Made by a program: the position numbers and the translations under genes
Assembly: GCA_963971575.1 (NCBI GenBank)
Contig: OZ020611.1
Span: 242,010,654 to 242,074,653, forward strand
Direction of reading: 5' to 3'
Origin: Liopterus haemorrhoidalis
Lineage: Eukaryota > Arthropoda > Insecta > Coleoptera > Dytiscidae
Length of the DNA: 64,000 nucleotides
The notes under the pieces: model-generated
Database searches by the model: none
What the model was told of the DNA's origin: nothing
Seen by the model: the letters and a program-made list of their open reading frames with translations, nothing else
In this document: positions 23,337 to 34,800 of the stretch, one piece after another
Layout of the letters: each line of letters opens with the position of its first letter
How positions within the stretch are numbered: the stretch's first letter is position 1

Positions 23337-23600
23337 CAGTGAGGGATCTTCGCATGAGACAAAAAAGACATTTGTCTTGGGCCCATAATTTTCAAGGGCC
23401 CGGAATTGGGAGGTGAGGTCTTTTTTTTTTTGCTCTTCACTTGGATTTGGGAGGTGAAGTCCCTTTTTTTTTTGCTCTACGCTCTAGAACGCCTCTAGGT
23501 TGAGGGCCCGTAAAACATAGGTTGAGGGCCCGTAAATCATAGGTTGGGGCCCCGAAAATCAAAAATGTCTTGGGCCCGGCGAAGGCTTGATCCGCCACTG
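23337..23600. mobile_element. hAT MITE, CAGTGAGGGATC ends
   Basis: A 264-bp element ending GATCCGCCACTG with a perfect 8-bp duplication CCATAGTT at 23329-23336 and 23601-23608. It contains two TTTTTTTGCTC/GTGAGGTC modules and GGGCCCG repeats. Confidence 0.93.
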
Positions 23601-23679
23601 CCATAGTTGTATTTTTCCTGTTTTCCGAGCTTTTTTTTTATTTAACGGTAATCTACGATTTACAAGATATGTAATAATA

Positions 23680-24028
23680 CAGCGGTTCCCAAACTTTTTT
23701 GACCGCGACCCGGTACGAGGTTGTAAAAATTTTCGCGACCCACCTTATGAAAAAAAACATTTATTTACCAAACAAATTTTATTTTAAAGCAGTAGCTTTA
23801 TAGTAATATAGAGTAATAAATAGTAATAAAGGGTATAGTATAGTATTATTAGAATATAGTATAGTAATAAAGAATACAAATACACACTATTCTAGTGATT
23901 AACTCACGTAAAAAAAAATAATATGTACAAAAAAAATCTTTTTTGTGTTTTTACAATGTTTTTCGCGACCCGGCAAAATTTTTCTGCGACCCGGCGCCGG
24001 TTCGCGACCCACACTTTGGGAAACGCTG
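23680..24028. mobile_element. hAT MITE, CAGCGGTTCCCAAAC ends
   Basis: A 349-bp element with ends CAGCGGTTCCCAAACTTT and ACACTTTGGGAAACGCTG and a perfect 8-bp duplication TAATAATA at 23672-23679 and 24029-24036. GCGACCCGG motifs are repeated inside both ends. Confidence 0.94.
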
Positions 24029-24799
24029 TAATAATATACTATTCTAAAGAAATTTCAAGAAAATTTTTAGATTTTCATTGTATTTTTAATTCTTTTTGAC
24101 TGTCAAGACTGTGGCAATATAATAGCAACAAAAATATGGTAAATATATTAGTAAAAATTAATATATCTGCCTGAAAAAGTAGAAGGGCCTTTAAATATAT
24201 CAACTGATGATTTAGACAAATTTTGAGTGGGTTAACTGCTTTTTTCAGTCATTTCTTGGATGTAAAAAATCACTTTCCATAAAATGCAACGAGCAAACGT
24301 GCCTGCATGGGCTTGGATTTTGCCCATTTTTAGTTTTTGGGGTCCATAAAAACCTACGATCTACTTTCTCTCTGCCTCCAAACGTCGTTTCCATTGATAT
24401 TTTTTTCGATTTGGGTAAATTATGGAATGTTTAAGAGGGATTCTTCCTTATTCACGATTTACATTGTAGCACACAACAAAATTGATTGTTTTTTTTTTCT
24501 ATGATTCACAAAAATAAAACACAAACAACAAAAAAATCACGTATTTCTTCATTAAACAAAATAAAACAATGTCGTTCTCGTATCTTCCGCAAATTGACAC
24601 CAGATGTCAGGGCGCTTAAAAGTTTACGCTATTGGCGCATGTGACATTCAGTCATAGTAACCGTAGATAAAATAGGTAGCACTAGAGATGGGAATTTCGG
24701 CTCAGTTTGCGGAACTGGATCAGTGGAGGTCGTTCAGTTTGTTGAGCCGGTTCATTGATCCGGCTCAGTGATCCGGCTAAGTAAACATGTTTCCGAGAC

Positions 24800-25110
24800 A
24801 CAGGTCGCTCGTTAGTTCGTAGGTAGAACGTCACTTAGAGCCGGTTCTTGCAATATATGAACTGTAAACATGATCCCGAGACACAGGTCGGTCAGTCGTT
24901 CGGTCGTAGGTAGAACGTCGCTTAGAGCCCGTCAGTTGACGGTCGTTCGCTCACAGGTAGAACGTCGCTTAGAGCCGGCTCTTGCTTAGACCCGGTCAGT
25001 TGTCGGTCGTTCGCTCGTAGGTAGAACGTCGCTTAGAGCCGGCTCTTGCTTAGACCCGGTCAGTTGTCGGTCGTTCGCTCGTAGGTAGAACGTCGCTTAG
25101 CCCCGGTTCT
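24800..25110 (+). repeat. Minisatellite, about 63-bp units
   Basis: The motif GTAGGTAGAACGTC recurs five times, at about 24819, 24906, 24955 (partly diverged), 25018 and 25081. The last two intervals are 63 bp. Units include GAGCCGGCTCTTGCTTAGACC. It is part of the surrounding transposon rather than an independent array. Confidence 0.85.
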
Positions 25111-25280
25111 TATCTAACATTTTTGAAACAAACAATTCACTTTATGTAGCTACTGTATTTTAAACCAGATGTGTTAAGTTTATGGCGATGTTTAATGCCC
25201 TTATAAATCGGACATCTGGGATTTGGGCAATATTTTTAATATTTTTACATAGTATGGTTGTAAGAAAATACAGACTAATA

Positions 25281-25879
25281 CCCTTTTCACACTAGATCTT
25301 TAAGATCGGATGTTGAAGTGAATGTATCTTTAAACGCTAATGTGAAACCGTATGGCCTCGTCTAAATATAAGCGATGTTTAAGACAGAGATCTGCGTCTT
25401 AAACTTCGTCCGCATTGCCAACTTAATTTCTATTATAAAAAAAATACTCCTTGAATTTGTGCTGTCAACATTTTATATTATCATAAACAAGAATACTGTA
25501 TTATATCGACGTTATAAGAAGTTTATACTTATTGTTATAATAAAATTATTTATTTTAATAATGTGTTTAATAAAATACAGAGCTACAATAATTGAGATAA
25601 AATGTATCGACTTACATGTTAATACAGGTGTAATATATTCTTTATTGTAGTGTCTTTATTGTAGAATAAAATGAAATAACCATATTTGTTTATAATAATT
25701 CAAAATGTGCGTCTGCGCAGACAGTTCAAAACTGGTAATTTGATGACATTAACTTAAGGACAAAATTAATGTAGCTGATGACAGCACCAGAGATTTAAAC
25801 ATCAAGTGTGAAAGCATACCGATGTTAAACATCGGTGAACTTTAAGTTCACTCGTCTTAAAGTTCTAGTGTGAAAAGGG
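25281..25879. mobile_element. TA-flanked MITE, CCCTTTTCACACTAG ends
   Basis: 599 bp with inverted ends CCCTTTTCACACTAGA and CTAGTGTGAAAAGGG, each bordered by TA. Inner inverted blocks include TTTAAGA/TCTTAAA. No gene. Confidence 0.8.
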
Positions 25880-26252
25880 TATAAGCCTATTAGTTTCAAA
25901 TAAACTGCCCTACAAATTGATGACAATAAATAACACACTTTATGATAATACATTACAAGCCGAGTTCTCGCGAAGTTCAACATGACATCGATCCAGATCC
26001 GGATCACTCCAGTCACAGCTCACAATCGCCCGACCAATCGTATCCTTGAAACTTGAAACTATACAGTGAGCCGTGAGCCGGCTCATTTCAATTTGGTGAA
26101 TCGTGTCACTTCGGTCAGTGTACTGAGTTTCAGTGAGCCGGTTCGTTCATGAACGACCCATCTCTAGTAGCAACATCCGGCCGGTCAGTATAATTCGGTC
26201 CGGCTGATAGTCCGGATTATACTGCATCAAATATCCGGCCAATCACTACACT

Positions 26253-26576
26253 CAGAGCCGGCCTTAGTAAGTCTGGCGCCCAGGGCGAGATTTTTTTGCC
26301 GCCCCCATAAAAAAAAATTACTCTAATCCGTAACTAGCTTTTTTCAGAGCCTGAGCAAGATTTTTGGGGCCCACACTATAACACTATATGATAAAAATGA
26401 TTTCCTAAAAAAAAAGTCCTCACATCTAAAATTACAAGTGATGACCTAAAAATTAAAAAACCATCCGCCGCCCTTCCTGGCCTGGCGCCCTCTCGGCCCT
26501 TAGAGAAGTAAATTTTATCAATTTACTTTATTTGCCAAGAGCGCCAAAAACATTGGTACGGCTCTGCATGTAAACA
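26253..26576. mobile_element. hAT-like MITE, CAGAGCCGGCC ends
   Basis: Ends CAGAGCCGGCCTTAG and GGTACGGCTCTG. It includes GGCGCCC-rich subterminal blocks and the reverse of the GTGAGGACC module. No matching 8-bp duplication was found, so it is older or its ends are misplaced by a few bases. It resembles the well-defined element at 55064-55335. Confidence 0.6.
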
Positions 26577-26944
26577 TTTAAAATATTTACATTTAACTGT
26601 CTAGCTATTCTATTTGTGATTTTTAACTAACTATTTTCTATTGACGTTCATTAGACTCCGAACCTGAATTGGCCCCTGAAAGTGTCGTATCATTTCTTGG
26701 GATCGACCACTTTGGGGACTCCTGGCATAAACAGACTAAAATATTTCTGTAGGCTAAGGTCCAAGGTTATCCCAGGTAACAAATATTACCTTTTAGAAAT
26801 TCACAAAAAAATAAATAAAATAAACCTGATTAAAATGAATTATTTTTTATTGAAATTCTTACAGATTCGTAACTTCTTTAACTGTAATATCAATCTTTAA
26901 ATATTTTGTAACAAACAATATTAATATAATTTCTTTTTTTGTAG

Positions 26945-27163
26945 AAAATGCATCGAGCAATCATAACAACTCTTTCCGGTAAACAAAGTCAGAAATTCGC
27001 AACATGGCTGTTGAACAAAGGGCCAGCACCTGCGTTGGGCGTAACATCCACCAGACTGTACAGCGTACCAGCCTCACAGGAGAGCTTCTTGAACGGGGCC
27101 TCTGCCAACTACGTAGAAGATATGTACAATGCTTGGCTTAAAGATCCTGCCTCGGTCCATGCG
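26945..27163 (+). CDS. OGDH: 2-oxoglutarate dehydrogenase E1, first coding exon (coding from 26948)
   Basis: N-terminus of the thiamine-diphosphate-dependent E1 subunit of the 2-oxoglutarate dehydrogenase complex, a matrix enzyme of the TCA cycle. The exon follows a TTTCTTTTTTTGTAG acceptor, with ATG three bases later. It codes 72 residues and ends at a GCG|GTATGT donor in phase 0. Residues 1-40 are a basic, Ser/Thr-rich mitochondrial targeting sequence ending near RLYSVPA. Residues 44-72 (ESFLNGASANYVEDMYNAWL...) are the conserved N-terminal motif of the family, which continues in the exon at 52494. The 5' UTR exon must lie upstream and is not identified. Assignment is firm because the spliced product matches the family across the junction. 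Confidence 0.95.
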
Positions 27164-27398
27164 GTATGTCACAAATATTTATTACCAAGTAAATTCACAA
27201 GTAGTTAATACAACAACTAGAGTTGTTTAGTTTTCTGAGTTTTTTAATATTGAATGTATTTAATTTGTAAGTAATAAACAATCGTAACTGACAGTTAACC
27301 CTTTTAGTGGTGGTCCCGAATCCAATTCGGGTTTCAATTTTAATGCGTTAAGTGTTAAACCCAAACTGAGTTCGGGGTGGCCAAACGGCGGCATTTAA

Positions 27399-28610
27399 GG
27401 GACTATTACCGGTTAGAAAGGCAAAAAATGACCTATAATTAAATAATTTTTTTTCTCGTTTCCTTTATTATATAACGTTGTGCAACTTTTTTTATTTTAT
27501 TAATATTACATTCAAGATTATAAAAAATTTTTTTCAATACATATATAATTATATAGATGGCGCCAAAGTTCGGTAACAAAAAATTATGATGCTCCATGGC
27601 CCGGGGTTAATCTCGAAATTGACAAGTCGGAAACAAAAAATTCAAAAATAATTTTAAAGATGAAGGTGTCTTACATCGTAATTTACCACCTATTATAAAA
27701 AAAAAGGGTGTAAAAACAAAATGGCGGATAGGTGAAATTTTTTTTCTAAAAATCATGTTTTTTTTTCCCCTTTTACCCTTATCAATTTTTTTTTTCAATT
27801 TTTGTTGCAATTTTCTGGTAAATTACGGTAGAAGACATCAAAATGAACAAAATGCACTAAAATTTAAAAATATCCGTTGTGTAGTTATGGAGAATAAGTC
27901 GGGGCCGATTGAAAAAACACCATTTCGAGAAAATCACTTTTAAAGTTTTTTTTAAATATTTGTATTGTAATATTTAAAAAAAAATTAAGTTTCAGCACGT
28001 ACAATTGGTTAATCAGCAATCCCTGGTCCATATAAAAGTACTCCCAAATCAATCATTTGTTGCTGTTCCTCTAGCTGAGCAGTTTGCTTTGCCAAGCGAG
28101 CTTCCTTCGACGCCGCTGTACTCGCTTTATTGGCCATCTCAATGCGTTCCTCATCTTTTTTTTAACATAATCATACGTAGAGTGTCCAATTATGCATCCC
28201 ATTACCTCCAATATTTTCAAGAGGGACGTTCTACCTTTATTAAATATTGCTAATGAAATATTAGCAGCCAACTCAGTAACTTCTCTTCCCACAAACGTAT
28301 GTTTGGGAACGATAGCCCAAAGTGTTTTGTTGTAACACTCATTATTATTTTGGGTATTCTTTTGCCAAACATCGTTTCAGCAACTCTTCATCTGTTAGTT
28401 TTTCAAAAATCGGTTTAATATATTCTTGGACCTCCGCATTTAAGGCTGGTTTATGTGTGTATGAAAAAGCGCATGCGCTAAAATTGCCACCAATTTCTTA
28501 TTTTTTTGAATTTCGTTATAAAAATTTAGGATATGATTTCTGAAGGTATAAGGAATCAAAAAATGTAAAAAAAAAACGATTTTTTGAAAATTATAACCGG
28601 TAATAGTCCC
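27399..28610 (-). mobile_element. Kolobok-like transposon with TTAA target
   Basis: Inverted ends GGGACTATTACCGGTTA and TAACCGGTAATAGTCCC are flanked by TTAA at 27395-27398 and 28611-28614. The minus strand carries the end of a Kolobok / Mutator-like-domain transposase. TTAA targets also occur in piggyBac, but the GGG ends and the protein favour Kolobok. Confidence 0.85.
28009..28460 (-). pseudogene. Kolobok-type transposase C-terminal remnant
   Basis: Read through at least two frameshifts, the minus strand gives EELLKRCL, then TQNNNECYNKTLWAIVPK, FVGREVTELAANISLAIFN, GCIIGHSTYDYVKK and DEERIEMANKAS. It ends LLYGPGIAD and a stop at 28009-28011. This order matches the end of Kolobok/Mutator-like-domain transposases. 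The run of eight A's after YDYV is one frameshift. The N-terminal half is missing. Confidence 0.75.
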
Positions 28611-28633
28611 TTAAAGTGATAAGTTCGAATATA

Positions 28634-28853
28634 CAGAGTGATTATTTAATGGCGAGACGACGTCACTGGATGTTTTAATAATTTGCCGTTTCATACACAT
28701 CGTAGCAGGCGATTATGCGCGCATGCGCGTAGGAAACACTTCCGTCATCTCCAAATTATTGAGTCAATGATTTCCTGCCATTCTTTTATTTGATTTTCTA
28801 TTATTTTATTTGATAATTCGGTGACGTCGTCTCGCCATTAAATAATCACTCTG
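28634..28853. mobile_element. TA-flanked hairpin MITE
   Basis: 220 bp with inverted ends CAGAGTGATTATTTAATGGC (the match continues through GACGTCAC, about 32 bp and essentially perfect), bordered by TA at 28632-28633 and 28854-28855. Little divergence between arms suggests a young copy. Confidence 0.88.
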
Positions 28854-28861
28854 TAGTTCGG

Positions 28862-29101
28862 ATTGTACTAATAAAAATTATGTGTATTTTATTGATAATC
28901 ACGAATTGTGTTCGTAATATAAATGCTGTACATTTAAGTGGTAAACCTGAACCATATTCGTGAGCATACATTTTGTTGTACCGGAGATGGCAATCCCGAG
29001 TGCAGTTCTTGCCGATAATGCAGTGACCTGTTTGATCTGACAGTTGATAGACGTTCACGCGACGTGAATTGAGAGTATTATATTGTCGTTTTGCATTATA
29101 T
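28862..29101 (-). other. Unidentified open stretch next to GTCT-repeat copy D
   Basis: On the minus strand about 80 codons are open and of non-AT-biased composition. They include NVYQLSDQTGHCIIGKNC and RDCHLRYNKMYAHEYGSG, with several Cys and His. The frame continues into the truncated GTCT repeat, so its start there is artificial. I do not recognise it. It may be an exon of a transposon gene or a captured gene fragment. Confidence 0.3.
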
Positions 29102-30077
29102 AGTACGGATAAACCTAGAGGGTTGAAATTTGGCATGCTTATACAACTCTTTGACCCGCACTTAGGAAAAATACTAAAACATCTAAAAAACATATCCCCC
29201 TAAAAATATAAACAAATATTTGCTCACCGAAAAAAAATATATTTTTTTAAAATTCTGTGTAGGGTATCAAATGAAAGCCCTTGATACGTGGATTAACGAA
29301 CAAAATTTTATTTTTGCAAAATTAATTATTTTGAGGCGATTTTTGCCAAAATTGTGCAAAAAATGTTTTGTCCCACACCCTGTAGCACAGATGGTTTAAA
29401 CTAAAAATCTGAAGAAATTCTAAGTAATGTACATTGGTGTGAACCGGAATAGTACAACAGGAATTTTTGATCAGATTATGTTTTCGGAAAATAACGCATT
29501 TTTTGTGTTTTTAACTAAAATATGTAAAATATTTAATTCGCTATTTAACATAGTAAACGACTGAACCTGCGTAGTACAGTGGTAACGTTGTCGCTACGTG
29601 AGTTGAAATTACTGTAACAAACTACTGTTCGAATCCCGTCAAATTTTATTTTTTCTGTTTTTTTTTTTGCAATTTTATTTTGTTTAAATTATTTTGTCAA
29701 AATTCTAGTCATATTTTGGCAAATGTTGCATTTAATTTTTAAAAGCGTAAATTTAATAACCAGTGGGAAGTGTTGAAATTATAATTTAATTCTATGTTTG
29801 AATGTATACGAAATCAGAGGGGCGGAGTTTATGACTTAAACAACCAATGGAAGCCGTAGGCACAATTTTCAAAATATTAATAAACCTTTCTATATAAAAA
29901 AAAATACTGCAAATATTTAGAAACCCAAATAATGGTATTAGGCATTCGAATTAAAATTAATAAAAAAATATTTTAACATAAAATTTGTTTTAGCATTCCA
30001 AATAATCATCATTCACTTAATAAATACCCGCGAAACCCTGAAATGTGTGAAAATTCACACTTCATATAATTTTTTAG
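29102..30077 (+). repeat. GTCT repeat, copy D, 5' truncated, with tRNA-like block
   Basis: It begins inside the family at GGATAAACCTAGAGGG, so the microsatellite is missing. It carries a tRNA-like block at 29566-29640, the T-rich tract, and the 3' hairpin GTGTGAAAATTCACAC, ending near CTTCATATAATTTTTT. Confidence 0.83.
29566..29640 (+). other. tRNA-like block in GTCT-repeat copy D (Gly-like)
   Basis: Box A TAGTACAGTGG lies at 29572-29582. Box B GTTCGAATCCC lies at 29627-29637, 54 nt on if counted from the T before it. The 5' half (GTAGTACAGTGGTAACGTTG) resembles Gly tRNA D arms. Stem pairing in the rest is poor. A T-rich tract follows. This box B is the closest of the three to consensus. Confidence 0.72.
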
Positions 30078-30674
30078 AATTCTCATTGTATTATAAACTT
30101 GTAAAAAAAAAATGGAGCCTCACGAACCGTGCGTAATTATAAGTTTAAAATTGATACTAGGACACACATTTTGCCACAGTACTTAACTTAATATACATTG
30201 TCTCGTAATAATTTATCTGCAATAATGTTATCTTTTAACATTGACATTAGAAATTATCTGTACCGATATTGGTTGGTGTTTTTGTACAAAAAAATAAAAA
30301 CAAACGTGTAAACATGTTGATTATTTTGGGTTATTATTTTTGGAATGAAATGTACATTTTTAGTAGACACATAAAGTACTGTTTATTAAATTTTCAATAA
30401 TATTTTGAATGATAAACTTTTATGTTTTGTTTAGTCGTAAATTATTAAAATTTTGTAGATGTAATAAAAATGTAGCCTGCACATAACCTTGCGCATAATT
30501 TTTTTTTACTAGTGCAAATTTTATTGCACGATAACTTGCTCAGCAAAAACAGCATCACATGCGACAAAAATTAAATTACATGCAATAAGGAAATAAATTT
30601 AAGATCTCAGCGCTACGGTGGTCAATTTTGAACTTGGTTAGAGGATATTTAAAATTTGGTTTTGTTGTGTTTAC

Positions 30675-31180
30675 CAGGGCTTCGAACCGTTATTTTTATC
30701 GTTTCGGTTTTTGTTTCGGTTCAATTATATAATAAGGAATTAGTTCGGTTACGGTTTTCGTTCCGGCAAAAATAACGTTTTTTTTTCGGTTTTCGGTTCA
30801 GTTCCGAGTGATAAATTTTTAAATGCTTTTATTTGTATTAGAAATTTATTTTCTACTATAATTTAGAACAACATTTTATTCCTTATTTTGTAATAATCAT
30901 ACCAAGGCCGCTGCCAGGGGGGGTTCTGGGCGTTCACCCCCCGCCCCCGAAATAATAGAAGCGGATATTTTTTTACTTATCAATTAAAAAAATTACGATT
31001 GTTTTCTGCTCATCAGTTTAAAAAAGAATCTTAAATAAAATTTATTTTATATTTTGGTTCACTTCCATAAACATTGAACCGAAATAAACTGATATTTTTT
31101 TTCGGTTCAGGTCCGGTTTTCGTTCCGACAAAAATAACGGTTTTTTTCGGTTTTCGGTTCAGTTCCGGTTCGAAGCCGTC
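30675..31180. mobile_element. hAT-like element, CAGGGCTTCGAACCG end
   Basis: The left end CAGGGCTTCGAACCGTTATT faces GGTTCGAAGCCGTC on the right. The interior is rich in TTTTTCGGTTTTCGGTTC repeats in both orientations. A CAGGGGGGG-rich piece at about 30915-30955 looks like a further small insertion. No target duplication is evident. Confidence 0.55.
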
Positions 31181-31612
31181 AAAGCTGTCAAAGTAAAATT
31201 TTAGGAATAAATATTTTTTACAATATTATCTACTATTATATTGTACAAGTGTTGGTATGGTTCTATTCAACTTCTGGTGTATCTTAATTTCTCTGGTAAC
31301 GCGGAGAAAGGAAAATGAACCGCCGTCTTATCCGGGTGATATTTTTTTAGTGCTTAGACTTAATTTTATTTCGACAGGGGGTACTGATTAATTTTTATTG
31401 ATAAAAATCATGCATTTTTTCCTCGAAACCGTGGCGTTGATCGTCACCATTGCTCAGCACGGACAGGTTGTACCAGACGATAAAAGATGTTTATTCATAT
31501 TTCTACTGTTTAGGAGACGATTTCAGACCAAAACTGAATTGAAAAACCTACAGCTGAAGGTATTTTATTAATAAAATTGATGAAATGTGTAAAAAATACA
31601 TAAGAGTTGATA
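31181..31612. other. No feature seen
   Basis: Intron sequence immediately left of the Copia element. It contains no inverted repeat or frame worth reporting. Confidence 0.4.
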
Positions 31613-31617
31613 AAGAT

Positions 31618-31781
31618 TGTTGAAATGTAATGTTATTGTATGTATGAGTGTGCCATGAAATGCAAGAATAATAATTGAAAAAGTAGTGTTTGACGTTTAA
31701 TAAAATAAGTTATAAATATACAAGTTTTATTTAATTTTTTTGAACTAAAATAAACTTGCTTAAATGCAAAACGGCTCAACA
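31618..31781 (+). repeat. Copia 5' LTR
   Basis: 164 bp, TGTTGAAATG...CGGCTCAACA. It contains an AATAAAATAAG stretch and TATAAATATA, plausible promoter and poly(A) elements. It matches the 3' LTR except for one extra T in a T run at about 31740. Confidence 0.95.
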
Positions 31782-31782
31782 T

Positions 31783-31792
31783 TGGTAGCAGA
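31783..31792 (+). promoter_or_regulatory. Copia primer-binding site (initiator Met tRNA)
   Basis: TGGTAGCAGA, one base after the 5' LTR, is complementary to the 3' end (...TCTGCTACCA) of insect initiator methionine tRNA, the usual primer of this superfamily when the tRNA 3' end is used. Confidence 0.8.
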
Positions 31793-31848
31793 ACGTGGTT
31801 ATTAACTCAGTTATAGTTAAAAGAAATTTAGTTCAAAAACTAATAAAA

Positions 31849-34800
31849 ATGGATGACGATAAATATAGAATTCCACTGTTAGATGGAAACAATTATAGTA
31901 ATTGGAAATATCGTATCCTGGTGTATTTAGAAGAGTTAAACTTAGTAGAATGTATCGATGAAAGAGATACAAACCTTTTTATGATCTCACCAACAGCCAC
32001 ACAGGCACAGAAAGATGAACTACAAAAGAAGTTGGATGAGAGAATTAAAAAGGAAAGAAAATGTAAATCTGTAATTGTACAGAGAATTGGTGATTCTTAT
32101 TTAGAATTAATTAAAGAAAAAGAAACCCCAGATCAAATTTGGAAGACATTAGAAGCAACATTTGAGAGAAAAGGTATTGCTACGCAGTTGATGATACGGA
32201 AGAAATTATTAACAATGAAACTAGACGAAAGAGATTGCTTGGAAACGCATTTTATAAAAGTTGACAAATTGTTGAGAGAATTAAAAAATTGTGGAGCTAA
32301 AATAGAAGAAGATGATAAAATATGTCATTTACTATTAACACTTCCAAAAACTTATGATACTGTAGTCACTGCATTAGAAACAGTATCAAATGAAAAATTA
32401 TCAATGGAGTTTGTAAAAGGTAGATTATTAGACGAAGAATTGAAGCACAAACAGTCACCAATACCACAATACAAAGAAAAAGGTCAGTCTACAGCTTTTA
32501 CAGCAAAATTTCCATATAAATGTTACAACTGTAATAAATTAGGGCATAAAATAGCTGATTGTAAATTTAAAAACCTGAAACAAAAAGTGAAACATTCAAC
32601 ATACGAAAATAAGCCGAAAACTAAATGTGATACAGCAATAACATTTATCGCCTCACATAGTCATACATATGGAATGGTAAGTGCAGACGATTATGCCAGA
32701 GCTAATAAAATGGTGTGGATTCTGGATTCTGGAGCAACGGAACATATGGTAAACAGAATGGAATATTTTACAAATGTAGAAAAGTTGCAGACACCCATCA
32801 AAATTTCTGTTGCGAAATCTGGTCAAATGCTCCTAGCTACTGAAATAGGTGACATTGAAGCATGCTCCTATGTAAATGGTAATAAAATAAAGTGTATAAT
32901 AAAGAATGTATTATACGTTAAGGATCTGGAATACAATTTACTCTCAGTGAGAAAAATGGAAATGAATGGACTGAAAATAGTTTTTCAAGATGGACATGCC
33001 AGAATATTTAATCATTCAAGAATGATTGCTGTTGCAAAAATAAATAAGAAAATGTATGAAATTTCATTTATTATAGAAAAAGAAAATGCCAATGTAACAA
33101 GAACATTGGAAGAAAATACAAACCTTTGGCACAAACGTTTTGGCCATATTGGTATTAAATCGTTATTGAAATTAAAGAATGATAACATGGTTCTTGGTAT
33201 AAATGATAGATTACAAACCAATATAGAATTGTGTAAATCATGTGTTGAAGGCAAACAAACAAAGTTGCCACACACAAATAAAAGAATAATCACGAAAAGA
33301 CCATTGGAGTTGATCCATTCTGATTTATGTGGACCAATAAACCCAGTGTCTTGGAATGGAAAAAGATATTTTCTTACACTAATTGACGACTATAGTCATT
33401 TTACTATTGTCTATTTGCTAGAAAGCAAAAGCGAGGTAATGGAATGTGTAAAAGAATATGAAGCAATGTCCACAGCACACTTTGAAAGGAAAATATCAAG
33501 ATTTAGATGTGATAATGGAAAAGAGTACACATCAAATGAATTCAAAAATTTTTGTAAAGAAAAAGGAATCCAAATAGAATATACGGTACCATACACACCT
33601 CAACAAAACGGGGTAAGCGAACGTATGAATAGAACAATATTGGATACATCTAGAGCTATGATGATGGGCACAAAACTTAATAAAGAGTTATGGAGTGAAG
33701 CCGTTCTCGCTGCAGTTTATACAATAAATAGAAGACCAACAAATGTGCTAAAGAATAAGACACCTGCAGAGATGTGGTACGGAGTAAAGCCAAATGTGTC
33801 AAAACTAAAAACTTTTGGATGTGTTGCTTATTTACACACACCAAAAGATTTTCGCAAAAAGTATGATACAAAAAATAAAAAATGTTTTCATGTTGGCTAT
33901 GCACCAAATGGTTATAGACTGTGGAATGAGGAAAATAATAAAATTGTAATCGGTAGAGATATCGTATTTGATGAAAACAAATTTTCTTATGAAGAAAATG
34001 AATATATACATTATGATATTCATTCAAGTGAAGCATATGAAGAAATACAAGAAAATTCACAAGCACAAAATCAAAAGAATTCAGAAGAATCAGAAAAAGA
34101 ACAAAATATTGAACTTTTAGTGAAAAACCAAGAAATAAGTTCAAAAAGAATAAGAAAACCGCCAAAGTATTTAGAAGATTATGATGTCACATGTTTAGCA
34201 CTTAGCGCAGAGTGTTTTGTAGAAGAAATGCCAGTTACCATTGAAGAAATAAAAGAAAGATCTGATCGAGAAGAATGGTATAAAGCAATAAAAAATGAAA
34301 TGGACTCTTTACAAAGAAACAATACGTGGACGTTAGTGGAAATACCGAAAAATAGAAAAATAGTACAATGTAAATGGATATTTAAAATTAAAAAGGATGC
34401 AGATGGAAAACCAAGTCGTTATAAAGCGAGACTAGTAGCAAAAGATTTTCTGCAGAAAGAAGGCATTGACTATAACGAAACGTACGCACCAGTTGCAAGA
34501 CTTGCCACACTACGTGTTTTGTTGGCAGTTGGAAATAAATTCAAGTACATATTTCATCAAATGGATGTAAAAACAGCATTTCTCAATGGCGTACTTCAAG
34601 AGGAAGTTTACATGCATCAACCAGAAGGTTTTAATAAAGGTAATAATTTAGTATGTAAACTAAATAGATCCTTATATGGATTAAAACAATCTCCCAGGAC
34701 TTGGAATGAAAGATTCAATAAATTCATACTAAGTTTAGGTTTTATAAAATCGAATGCAGACAGTTGTTTGTACACAAAAGGAGAAACTTATGAAACCAAA

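Larger units (their letters stand above)
22147..24629. mobile_element. MITE family X, copy 2, broken by nested insertions
   Basis: The left end GGGGAAACTTTTT follows TA at 22145-22146. The right end AAAAGTTTACGC precedes TA at 24630-24631. Outer parts match the uninterrupted X at 1793-2539. Between them are a Y element (22253-23331), two hAT MITEs (23337-23600 and 23680-24028), and within Y a short X relative. Confidence 0.8.
24682..26167. mobile_element. DNA element with CTAGAGATGGG ends and minisatellite
   Basis: Ends CTAGAGATGGG and CCCATCTCTAG are flanked by TAGCA at 24677-24681 and 26168-26172, a 5-bp duplication. The left part is built of tandem GTAGGTAGAACGTCGCTTAG units, and both ends contain GAGCCGG motifs. 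A TA-flanked MITE lies inside at 25281-25879. The superfamily is uncertain; hAT elements with short duplications are one possibility. Confidence 0.7.
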
